Assembly: GCA_030549495.1 (NCBI GenBank)
Contig: JAUIRK010001050.1
Span: forward strand, 310,001 to 374,000
Length of the DNA stretch: 64,000 nucleotides
Source of the DNA: Nectonema munidae
Taxonomy: Eukaryota > Nematomorpha > Nectonematoida > Nectonematidae
Direction: 5' to 3'
Position numbers and translations under genes: made by a program. Position 1 is the first letter of the stretch. Each line of letters opens with the position of its first letter. The notes beneath the pieces are model-generated. The model searched no databases. It worked only from the letters and a program-made list of their open reading frames with translations, and was not told where the DNA came from. This document shows positions 23,201 to 33,556 of the stretch, piece after piece.

Positions 23201-23628
23201 AAAAAATCAACTATGAAAAAGAAATGCTGACAAACAACCATCAGCAATGCAAAGACTTGTTCACCTGGAGCATAGATCAAGTGTCTTCCTGGCTACTTTC
23301 TATTGGTCTTGGCGTCTTCGCTCCCAATCTCCATCAGTCGGGCGTACATGGCGCGCTGTTGGCCTTTGATCCTCTCTTCGACGCAACCGCTTTCGCTCTC
23401 CTCCTACGCATTCCTTTCCAAAATACTTCAGCACGCGCTATTCTCGATGAGTCCTATCAAAAGTTACGCGAATCTTGCCAAAACATGAGAACACACTTCG
23501 ATGAACTCCTACCGCCGGAAGAGGGATCTTTGAGCAATGCGCGATCTTCAACCTCAGCAATCAATAACTCCAAACATCCCAAAAAAACGGACAAAGAGAC
23601 AAATTTTACGAATCATAAATTACGCTGA
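20203..23628 (+). CDS. Liprin-alpha, complete intron-free coding region
   Basis: The product is a synaptic and focal-adhesion scaffold that binds LAR-type receptor phosphatases and active-zone proteins. The start at 20203 ([11 protein letters not shown]) was chosen because it aligns with the family's 'M..MPTI.ED' N-terminus; the 25 upstream in-frame codons follow an acceptor-like 'tattttaaag' and look untranslated. Residues 25-450 are coiled coil with hallmark blocks '[16 protein letters not shown]' (about 117), '[12 protein letters not shown]' (about 313) and '[18 protein letters not shown]' (about 360). Residues 450-785 are a low-complexity, asparagine-rich linker. '[14 protein letters not shown]' (about 791) matches the family's SLG(R/K)(L/I)FG box. 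Three SAM domains follow: about 851-924 ('[20 protein letters not shown]'), 938-1003 and 1018-1090. The length, 1141, is near the usual 1100-1250. Vertebrate liprin-alphas end VRTYSC (PDZ ligand); this ends NHKLR. No introns interrupt it, which is atypical, so a retrogene is possible. Confidence 0.95.
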   Translation: [1141 protein letters not shown]

Positions 23629-24186
23629 TCATAATCTTCTTCGCTACTTTTATGTGATATATATACCTCGTTTCGCATTTCCTCTCTATTTTCTGCTAAA
23701 TGTATGTAAAGGGAAAAGAAGCCATACTTTTAGTTTTATTTTGCGTGAACCGTGATAGTTCTTTCGTATTACTATTCCAATCTCATTCCAAAAAATCGAG
23801 CGAATGAAAAATACTCTCAAAGTTTCTCATTTTAATACTTTTAAACTTCTTTTACTGTTTCTTTTTATTAGATCCTACTCATACATTTCTCTTTTCCACT
23901 CATACTATGGAAGATCTTTCCATTTTAGCTTGATGCCTACAAACAGATACACGCTAATACAAATACCAAGTGCAATATGATGTAAAGCGAGTTTTATCTC
24001 CATCTTTGTAAATATACCACGATGTGTTCGTCATTATTGGATAGCGAAATGACGGCTCATTCTTAAACAAACATATTTAAATAGTATTATATTTTTTTTA
24101 TTATTAATATTGTTGATTCGCTTCAAATTTATCAATGTTATTCAAAATCTACTTTTATTCCATTTTACCACCCTACTACGAATAAA
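23629..24186 (+). other. Probable liprin-alpha 3' UTR with AATAAA signal
   Basis: AT-rich, non-coding. The first good polyadenylation signal after the stop is AATAAA at 24181-24186. There is no poly(A) tract in the DNA after it, so if the gene is a retrocopy its tail has decayed or lies further on. Confidence 0.4.
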
Positions 24187-24696
24187 AGCTTTTTAATTTT
24201 TTCTTCCAAAGAGCTCGTTTTCATTTGATTCGAAATTGTGGGTGAGCAAAGTTTTTAATGTTTTAAAAAATAAGCTCCTTTTTAAATTCATCAAAAAATA
24301 TATATTAGTTTCAATAAATTACTTTTATAATTAAAGAGAAGTAAGAGATTAAAAGCTGATACTTATATCTGTATTCAACAATATAATCTTCAGGTATATC
24401 TGTTTTTTTTATACATTTTTTAGTCCAAAATACTAGCGAGTCTGCATCGATACACTCTTTAAACGATATTTCTAAATAAGTTGTTTACCTATCTCCTGAA
24501 TGCTGCTGTTTTCAAAGGAAACTAAAAGTTTGATCAAACGATATTTTGAATGTCCTTGCACTTTTCGGCATATTCTTCATTGTGTCTAATACAACTTGTT
24601 CCGAAGATAGACCAACATTTAGTGCTTTACATACGAATACCCGTATGGACGATGAAGGACTGACTGGCTTCACATTGGTGTGTATCGATCATCAAT
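24187..24696. other. AT-rich spacer, no gene
   Basis: Nothing recognised. A frame that starts at 24546 crosses into the repeat and has no domain. Confidence 0.4.
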
Positions 24697-25915
24697 TTAA
24701 CCCTATTAGTGCTGGGGGCGTAAAATGGCTGAATCATATCCCTTCAAATTTTGTGACTTTTCCAAAAATTGCTAGCTGCATCTTTTGAATCCATTTTCAT
24801 GGTAGTTGAATGACCCTTTCATGTCCAAAACTGTCAATCAAAATCAAAAATTAAAATTTTTCAGCAAAATTTTGACATTATCTATACTTAACCTTATAAC
24901 TTAGGATCTATATTATATAATACCCTGAAAACTTATAATTATATACAGTTTGGAACGCATAATACTTTATATATTTAATTTTTTTCAATAATCACGGCTA
25001 CTTTTTAGAAAATGTCAATCAAATTTTGATTGATCAAAAATATATCTAATAAAATATACCTCCAAATTTTACATAAAATATATGTTTTTATACTAAATCG
25101 GTCATGCTGTTTTCATTTCTGGACTCATTTTTACATTTAGGATTTGAAAATACCTATAAGTGTTAATCAAATTTGCGGTTTACTTCTGAAAATTGCCTCC
25201 AAAAACATTCCTTTACATTTTACATAAAATATATGTTTTATACCAAATAGATCATGTTTTCATTTTTTACATTTAGGATTTGAAAATACCTATAAGTATC
25301 AATCAAATTTGCGTTTAGTTCTAAAATTTGTTTCCAAAAATTTTGATTCAAATTTTAGATGAAATATATGTTTTTATAGCAAATAGATCATGATGATTTC
25401 ATTTCTGAACACAGTTTTCGCATTTAGAGGTTTTACTGCTAGTGTCAATCAAATTTGTGGTTTATGTCTGAAAACTATATCCCAAAATATTCTCTTTAAT
25501 TTTACATGAAATATATGTTTTTATACCAATTCGACCATGATTATTTTTATTTCTGAAATAATTTTTTTGCATTTAGAGGTTTTAAATGTCTGAAAGTGTC
25601 AATCAAATGTTCGGTTTACGTCTAATGTCTACAGAAATATTTTTGAAATTTAAATAAAATATCTGTTTTTATGCCAAATGGAAGATGCTTGTTTCATTTT
25701 TGGACTCAGGTTTGGCAGGTAGACTTTTAGATACTGTCTTCAAAAATATTTTCAAAAGAATAAAATATCTGTTTTATACCAAATCGACTATGCTTATTTT
25801 ATTTCTGTACTGGATTTTGGATAATACGGTTAAAAAATATCTCGAAATGGCAATTGAATTAGTAATGTATGCCTGAAAATCAGTTCTGTAAAAAATTTTC
25901 AAAAAATGGCTGGAG
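24697..25915 (+). repeat. 147-bp-monomer element, copy 1
   Basis: It begins 'aaccctattagtgctggggg', then a unique leader ('ggctgaatcatatccc', 'catggtagttgaatg', 'gtcaatcaaaatca'). Five to six tandem monomers follow, marked by 'tatgtttttataccaaatcg' type boxes near 25081, 25232, 25367, 25514, 25662 and 25768 (spacing about 151, 135, 147, 148, 106). Each monomer also has 'catttctggactca', 'catttag' and 'gtcaatcaaattt'. The same leader and monomer order recur at 61962-63425, so the whole block moves or duplicates as one unit. Confidence 0.85.
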
Positions 25916-26639
25916 AAAATTTTTTCTCTATTTATAGCATCAATTTGTACTCATCTCATTAACAAGAAGAAAATTTAAAATATAAACAAACGTTTAAATT
26001 ATTTGTCTATTTTTATGATGTGAATCAAGTTAAAAACAAAAATAAGAAGACTACAATTATAATTTTGCTTCATTGTTTTATCATTATAGATGAAAACGCA
26101 ATTGAATATTAAAACAAAAACAAGAAATAAACATGATTGTTTAACTATATATTACTATAGATGAGACTATAATTGAAATAATAACAAAATTATTTTATTT
26201 TTATTAAGATGAACCCTGGAAATTTTTTGATATCTACATTTAATATCATTAAAAATAAATCAACATCACTGAGGTCAAAATGACACCAAAAAATAAAAAA
26301 CACAATTACTAAGTAATTACAAATAATTTATGTTATACTTGATGTATTTCACTAAAAAATCATTTCTGTTGAAATTAATTATTATTAGTGGTTATGTGTT
26401 AATTGAGTTCATTTTGACTCTTCATATGCACCCGAGACATATTTTCATGTCATTCATCGTTAATTTTGATCCTTTTCAAATAAAAATAAAATATGTTTTG
26501 CAAATGGATTTTTTGATAATTTTTTATATTTTTAAAAATGTATCCTTATATGACCAGCCCTTCATATATGATACGGATGTTTTTTATATGAAAAAATAAA
26601 TCTAAAAAATCAATGAAAATGTAAAACATATTGTAATTA
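25916..26639. other. AT-rich, no gene
   Basis: Sequence diverges from the 63-kb copy at about 25915. The 89-residue frame at 26330-26599 has no domain and near-random hydrophobic composition. Confidence 0.4.
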
Positions 26640-26697
26640 CAAGGGGCGCCAAATTTATGAACCGCCCCAAGCGGCAATTCTCATGGTTACGCCACTG
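26640..26697 (-). mobile_element. DNA-transposon terminus (CAGTGGCGTAACC type)
   Basis: 'aaggggcgccaaatttatg...ggttacgccactg' reads on the minus strand as CAGTGGCGTAACCATGAG followed by a GCCGCTTGGGGCGG hairpin, a widespread hAT-like end. The other end was not found, so it appears truncated. Confidence 0.5.
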
Positions 26698-26869
26698 GGA
26701 TAAAGTAAATAATAAAAAAATACTTTTTATATTTTTGTCACAAACGGAATAAAAATATAACTTTCCAACTGTCAAAAAAGGGTAACAAAGACACGCAGAA
26801 AATACAACCGAATTCACCCCCACACACACTTTACACTCAGGCAAATCGTTCAGACACATCCTATTTGTG

Positions 26870-27970
26870 TTGCTACAAATTGACGAGTTGATTTGATACG
26901 AGCGTATCAATTTTCTTTTCTTTCATCTTCCTTTCTTCTGAAATGAATGCGATTACTGACACTTCTCTAAATGATAACGCAATTTTATTTTAAGTTTGGA
27001 ATTTTTGCTCTTTGTTACATGTTAAACTAAGATTAAATTGGAAAGTTTAAAATGGTTTGATTCAAATTAATTTATTGTAAATATTTTTAAATGCCATGTT
27101 TGCATATGTTGCAAATTCTATGTTTGTGGTAAAAAAAGATGAGAGATCAGGATTTTTTTTAGCAAAAAGACACCTTAACTTTAAATCTATGATTTTGTTC
27201 ATTTATGAATGGTGCCGTGACTATTTATTGGATCTTATTATTCATGAAGCTGCTGTAGACTAGGCTAATTTTTGTAGAGAGATTGTTATAAGTTGGGTTG
27301 AAATAAATTGTCTAACTGTTAGAGGTTTTGGTTAAAATTTTGAACGTAGATGTTGATGAAAGCAAGTTTTTCATAGAAAATATACTTGGAAAGAAGGTCA
27401 CTGGGTGTTTGGAGATATTGAAAGAATTAGGAATTTTTTTAGTTGAAGTCATTTTTTGATTGACCTTTTAAAATTTTTTTTAAGGGGTGACGTTTTCGAG
27501 CATTCAATTTGCCTCAATATGATACCAAATTAATGTCTGTATCTACAACGGTCGCAAAGATTTTCAGCTTTTAGTATTCTCAATTTTTAAAAAATTAGCC
27601 CTTTGAACCAACTAGAGTTGTATCTGGAGAATCACATGACTTGTGAAGTTGAGATAAACGTAAAATTGTCTTAACGAGTTCTATAAATTACCAATTTTTA
27701 AAGAATCACAGATGTCGAAAAAATGGCCGGTTGAAAAAACATGGAATGTCCCTTTTCTAATTTTCAAAAGGTCTAGATTTTTTATTTGAATTTGTTGCTT
27801 TTTGTAAAAAAACTAATTTTTTAATTGCTTATAAATATTAATAGGTTTAAGCCATTTTTAGTAATCTTTACTTTACTCTTCCGTCAATCAAAAAAATTTT
27901 CAAGCAATTATTGGCCGTTATGATGTCAATCAAAATATTTTCAAAGTAGTTTATTTCTTTACCAAATATT
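26870..27970. repeat. Dispersed repeat B, copy 2
   Basis: The left block resembles 6510-6600 in direct orientation. The right block ('ttccgtcaatcaaaaaaatt', 'tattggccgttatgatgtc') resembles the reverse complement of 7155-7210. The interior contains no recognisable frame. Confidence 0.35.
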
Positions 27971-29229
27971 CCAAATCCTTTACATAAAACTATCTCATTT
28001 AAATTTTAAAAAAAATTTAGAACAAATTATTAAATATTTTTATAGGATTCAAATTATAATAAAATTGCATATTCGCTCCAATCTTAACCCTAAAAATGTC
28101 ATTTGACGTAGAAATCGATTTTTCTGAAACGTTACTTAAAACTTCCTACATGTGTAATTAAGGTGGAAAATTTTTTTTTGGAGAAAATTGTATTTTATAC
28201 AATACAGTGAAACATATCAGTACAACTTAACCAAAAATGCAACCATTTCCTATTTATTGGCTGTATTTTGAGAATTAGATATATACTAATATATATCATA
28301 AACAATACTAAATTGTTGAAGATAGCACATTGTTCATCCTTTAAGATAAATAAAACTTCAGCATATAAATTATTTTTAGATGAAAAATTTTTATTTATTT
28401 GAAATAAAAAATAAAGTTCAAATAATAAAAGATACATACTTTATTATTTTCTGTCATTTAAAATTTTTGTAGCCTTTTTCATCTCTGTTTTTGCCAATGT
28501 ATATGTTCGTCCGGTCATAGTCGTTGGACTAAGAATGTTCATCTCTCTCCCCATAGAACTGCTTCTCGATCCCTAGGGCACCCGGACTCCATTTTTAGGA
28601 CCACTAAGCTAGAAGGTAGTGATGCAATCAGAACAAACAAGGTAATTTGAGTTGATATAATCCGTGCAGTTATAAGCGAATAATTTCTAGTGAGAGGGGG
28701 GTAGGTATAGGAATTTAGAAGTTTTTAAATATACTTCTTTCTATATCTATTCTTGTGAGTACTTATAATATAGTTTGTTATTTTATATATAAATTATTTA
28801 GAATACATAAAAATTTAGCATGTCACGCAAGTCTCAAGGGTCGAGGGCGGCAAAATGTGTTTTAGGCCTAACCCCTGACCGTTCCCTTAAAGATTCTTGT
28901 CTGAAGTGTCTTATTGGAGTGTTTATATTAGTCTTGTGAGTTGTATCTTTGCGTTTCTTTCTCAGTCTAGATGGCTGTCTCTGTAGCCAGAAATTTTTCC
29001 TAACGAAGAATATCTAACGTAACTCTAACCCTAACCTCAAGTAAACTGTCGTTGGCACAGTGTCCACAGGCTAAATGTCTTTACGTAAACTGTACGGTGA
29101 CTGTCTCCTAGTGATTTTGCCTGTGTGTCTCTTTGTCAGTGTGCATTTATGTATCTTTGTAAATGTTTTCGTGCATCCTTTTATTAGAAGGATTACTTTT
29201 GTTGATTATGAGTATTTATGCAGCCTTTT
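27971..29229. other. No gene identified; GC-richer patches
   Basis: 28490-28680 and 28820-29170 are less AT-rich than the surroundings. 'ttctcgatccctagg' near 28565 resembles a weak pol III box B, so a decayed SINE is possible. No coding domain was seen. Confidence 0.35.
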
Positions 29230-31070
29230 CTTTACCTAATGTTGGAGAATATAATTCTACTCAGCTTTTTATTGATTCGCCAGAAAATGTTTTGATCAGT
29301 GATGGAGATTGGGGACAGTGCGAACGAAAGTAATGAATTTCTTATTAGTTCCCTTTGTGACACCCACTTCATAATCTTTCGGGTAATCATCAATTTAATG
29401 CTGCTGCAAACTTGGTAATAACTAATAGTGTTGGTAGAAAAGAAAAATTTGGAAATGAAATATTACTATCCAGATTTTGAAATATAACCTAATAGACTTG
29501 CCGAATCAGATTGAATGTTAAAAAAGATATCAACCCCAGTGTTTTCAACAAGGAATCAGAAATTCAAAGCGATCTTAATGATGGAGACTCCTGCAAAGTA
29601 TTTTAAACTTTTTTTCATTATGATGTTTATAAATTTTACTCTGGACCAAACTTTGTCGTATACGAGGAGAGATAAGGGCGATATAAACTTTGATATTGAT
29701 TTATGCGAATTAAAGCTATTTTTCAGTGTTCTATGAGTGCATATAATACAGTTTGTAGACCACGAAAGCATTCAGTCGTAAGCGTTTTGAGAAAATACTT
29801 ACTTATTTTCATTTAGATTTTAATATGAACTTAAAAATTGATCATAGATTATTATCTAAGATAAAACCTTTTATGATTAATATAGGTTTTTAAAATATAT
29901 ACGAAATGTAAAAAATATCCGCATAGACGAACCTATGATAGAGTGCTATGGAAAGCACCCTTCAAAACAATTTCTGAAGGGAAAGCCAATACGATTTGCT
30001 TATAAAACGTAGACAATTTGCACTTCAAATAGCTATATAGTCATAATTTTACCTTACGCTGGTAAACATGGATATTATGATAAAAATCTTGATATAGAGG
30101 GAAGTGTAGTCATGAAACTTGTTAATCTTTTACCAAAAAGAGATTTTGACATTGTAATGGATAATTATTTTTACTCTTTACAATTTCTTAAAATTTACCA
30201 AAAAAAGAGATTCTATGCAAGAGGTATAATAAGAAGCCCGATTGTAGAAAATAAAATCGACGAAGTTTTGTTAAGAATACGATGGAAATTCAAAAATAAC
30301 GGTCATCAATTGGAGGGATAATAATGTCGTAAATTTGGCATCGACATCTTTGGGTATAAAGCCATTAAAAATATTTAAAGATGGTGTTCAACATCCAAAT
30401 AAGTTAATTGTATCAACAGCCAAATGCTATATCAGATTATAATCTAACAATGGAGGAAGAGTGGATAGATCTAACCAAAATATTTTTCAATATCAAATGT
30501 GCATTCGTTTGATATTTCATATTTTTGCTTCATGTAAGATTTGCTTATTTCATATTTTTGCTTACAGAATGCTCGGTTTTTATCTAAAAAAAGTTTACAA
30601 GAAAAAACCATTAAATCAACTTGGATTTATTCGAGAAATTGTGAAAGTTTATTTACTTCAAAATCTTGAGAGCTCAAGTCACATCATCCCTTCTTTTAGA
30701 AGTAAAGTCAAGAGTGATGTTTAGGTACGATAGACAAAATCACAACTTTGCTAATTTTCCTATTCAAAAGTTTTGTGTATTTTGTAAAAATGTTAAATTT
30801 TAATGTTACTCTTCACATACATTGCTTCAATGTTTGTTCAGGAAAAAAAAGAAAATACTTTTATTCAAATCAATACCTAACAATATTAATTTTGCACCAC
30901 TGAGGTCTTCTTCAGATAAACACAACCGTGAAATGCTAAGAGTAGAAAACAAGGAACAGAGAGTGGTAAAGAAGAAGAATCTCCGTTCCTTGTTCACAAA
31001 AAAAGAAAATCCAAACTCAAAATGTGAAAATTTTAATTTTTTGACTTTTTTCCCGTAAATAGGAAAATAA
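29230..31070 (+). mobile_element. piggyBac transposase fossil, PGBD2/3-like
   Basis: Plus-strand pieces occur in family order. 29580-29736 encodes 'ETPAKYFKLFFIMMFINF' and 'ELKLFFSVL', the start of the DDE_Tnp_1_7 region. 30060-30320 encodes 'YAGKHGYYDKNLDIEGSVVM' followed by 'DIVMDNYFYSL' (catalytic-region DNYFtS box) and 'RGIIRSPIVEN'. 30325-30500 encodes 'NNVVNLASTSLGIKPL' and 'GGRVDRSNQNI' (GGVDr.DQ box), and 30590-30660 encodes 'YKKKPLNQLGFIREIVKVYL'. A cysteine-bearing tail may reach about 30850. There are several stops and frame changes. TTAA-flanked ends not resolved. Confidence 0.85.
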
Positions 31071-31436
31071 CTTGAAATAAGATATTAAAAAAACGATCCA
31101 AGACTTCAATTTAAGTAATAGCTTTTTGTTCATCTTGATTTCATTTTGAAAATAAATACAAAAACCAACTCTGTCACACAAAAATTTAAAGATTATTCAA
31201 AACTCATAAATGTGTATTTATAGATAGTGAATATTTTTACAACTTTTAACTAATTTATACTGAATATATAAATTATGTAGATTATGCATTTTTTAATTTT
31301 TTTAGAACTCTAAAAATTTGTAAAAGATGTTTAATTCAATATATATAACTTCTCTCAACAAAAAATCAAATATTTTCAAACTCAATAAAAAATTAGTTTT
31401 CAAGTCGAACCTAAAAATAAAACTACTTAAAACTTG
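31071..31436. other. AT-rich spacer, no gene
   Basis: Follows the piggyBac fossil. Nothing recognised. Confidence 0.35.
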
Positions 31437-31605
31437 AAAAAAATTCACTTGAACTTGAAAACATTTCACTTGAATTTGAAAACATTTTACTTGAACTTGA
31501 AAACATTTCACTTGAACTTGAAAAAATTTCACTTGAACTTGAAAACATTTCATATGAATTTGAAAAGATTTCACTTGAATTTGAAAACATTTCACTTGAA
31601 CTTGT
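31437..31605 (-). repeat. 21-bp minisatellite with open frame
   Basis: About eight units of AACTTGAAAACATTTCACTTG with few changes. The minus frame through it (within 31688-31302) encodes a seven-residue repeat, KCFQVQV/KCFQIQV, kept open because the unit is 21 bp. Flanks are low complexity and there are no gene signals, so I call it a repeat, not a protein. Confidence 0.85.
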
Positions 31606-31689
31606 AATGCTATAATAAAAAGAAGTTGAAAAGATGATGAAGTTGAAAGATTTTTTTTAAAGTTGAAAAGATTTGAAATTTGCAACAAA

Positions 31690-32525
31690 ATGAAAATATC
31701 TACTTTTCTGCTTCTTAAATTTTGAAACTTCCGAAATTGGTACTAATTTTGGGCTATTAGATTATTCTTTTAATTATTAAAATAATTTTTGTCATGAAGC
31801 ATAATTCTCATCAGGAGGATGCTGGGCGCTGGCTCGATGTAGGTTGTATTTAAACATGTATTCACTAGAGAATGGCGATGGTATCGCTTTCAACATTTTT
31901 TAAACTAAAACATGTTCAAAAACCATCTTAATATTATTTAAAGAATTTTTCTTTTTTTACAATTATTTTTTACCTTTTTAAAGATATTTTCAAAAAAATA
32001 TCTAGTTGAGAAGAAATTATATGTATATACATCCTTTGGCCACGGTGTCATTTTCGACATGTTATTCCATTTGTTTTTATTTCGAAACTTTATAATCATT
32101 TTTGCTGTAGTAAATCATAAAAATTTTGTTGTATGCATTTAAATCAAAACACGCATAACATCTTTTTTCAATACACAAATCAAGATGAAGCAAGGAGTAT
32201 AAAATATAGCTGAAACATTTGACGTAAAAAAGAAACATGAAAAAAAATAGAAAGTTATTTTATTCTTGGATCGCTGCGGTTTGATGATAAATCTTCAAGG
32301 AATGGAAGAAAAGTGTTACATAAGTTCACGCATATTAGAAAGGTTTTTGATTTATTTGTAGATAACCAATCCTACAGAAATCGATTGAGTAGATTCAGGA
32401 AGTGATGACGCAATGTTTTTTGCATATGGCTTATGACGTTATGCCTATAACGCATTCATTATCTTATTTCCTTTATGTCACAAATGTGCGCGAATGAGTA
32501 AGAAGAAGTTATTTGAGTTTAATAT
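31690..32525. other. No gene identified
   Basis: AT-rich. It may contain the 3' flank or terminal repeat of the adjacent MULE, which reads toward it, but no inverted end was recognised. Confidence 0.4.
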
Positions 32526-33556
32526 TCACACCACTTTGATTTGTAACCTAAGGGGTTGGTAAACATAGCAACGATAAGAAAAAAGAATTAATAGAAAGTT
32601 ATTGAGTGACTGAATTACTTCGTTAAGATTTTCTTCGTTTTCTTGAATTTTTCTAATGTTGCCACCGCTCCAATTGTACTTTGAGTCCACTTCTTCGATT
32701 TCTACCATATCTTTCAACAATTTTTCTTCACTCTTGATGCAATAATCAACTAGTTCTAAAATTGTAACCTTTTCGAATGCGTGCAATCTAAAAAAAATTA
32801 ATAAATCAGAGTTTATTTAAATTAGACTAAATTACGAATTATGGAAGCCCTCGCAGTGATTATTTGTCCTAATTCTTCTTCCAAACACAGACCATAGCTC
32901 AATTTTGTTGCTGGCTAGCCAAGTTTTCTCTAAATATTGCAAAAAAAGTTTCAACTCGAAAAGGTTGCATGATAAGCTTTAATTTTCTGAATACCACTTT
33001 AACCATAACATTTGTAAATGAAAAATAACGGTCAAAAGAGAATAAAACTTTTTTTACTTCCTGTGGAGGCAAAATAGCTAATGCCAGAATCATTCGTATA
33101 CATAATCTGAAGGTTTGGCTTTTGGAATATAGGTTCGCAAATCCAGATGAGACAAAATTTCTGTATACTGTTTGGCAGAAATGAAAGTAACATCCTAAAT
33201 ATTTAACTTCAGGAAATGACTTAAAATGTAAAACAGGTGTTAGAGACAATATAAAATTTAAGTCAGTAAAGAAGTTTTTTTGAAGCAGAAATAATACCCC
33301 TTTCAAAGTCTCCTGTTATACTCTTCAGTTTTGCAGGATTGATTACATCTTTCAAACAGTCAAAAAAATTTCTGAGTGTAAGAAAAATATAAGCAAACTA
33401 TTTTTAAACTGTAACTACAAACTTACTTATATATTTCTTCCTTTTTATCGCAGGCAACAGCATAGAGAATTGGAAGCTGGATTTTGTTATGAAAACAATG
33501 AATTGTGACGAACTGATGGAAGTATTGGGATGCTTTTTTAAATGTTCCATCTATAT
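32526..33556 (-). mobile_element. MULE transposase, C-terminal part (downstream of hAT insertion)
   Basis: Minus-strand Mutator-like transposase. 33553-33430 encodes 'IDGTFKKASQYFHQFVTIHC' to 'YAVACDKKEEIY', including the first catalytic Asp in DGTF. A 55-bp intron (33426-33372, GTAAGT...CAG) keeps frame into 'NFFDCLKDVINPAKLKSI' and 'GDFERG', the second Asp. Next come 'EVKYLGCYFHFCQTVYRNF' and 'FRLCIRMILALAILPP', the typical GC.FH..Q...R block, and the C-terminal helical tail at 32786-32526. A further intron is likely between GDFERG and EVKYLGC, but its donor is not obvious. The copy is well preserved. The N-terminal half lies at 38.1-38.7 kb because a hAT composite inserted in between. Confidence 0.85.

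Noticed and set aside
26602-26910. Cysteine-containing 102-residue minus frame
   Set aside because: It crosses a transposon terminus and a repeat boundary and has no recognisable domain.
28490-28590. Third SINE
   Set aside because: The box-B match is weak (TTCTCGATCCC), with no clear box A or tail; left only as a note.
31302-31688. 128-residue frame with KCFQVQV repeats as a novel repeat protein
   Set aside because: The open frame is forced by the 21-bp unit; flanks are low complexity and no start, splice or polyadenylation context supports a gene.
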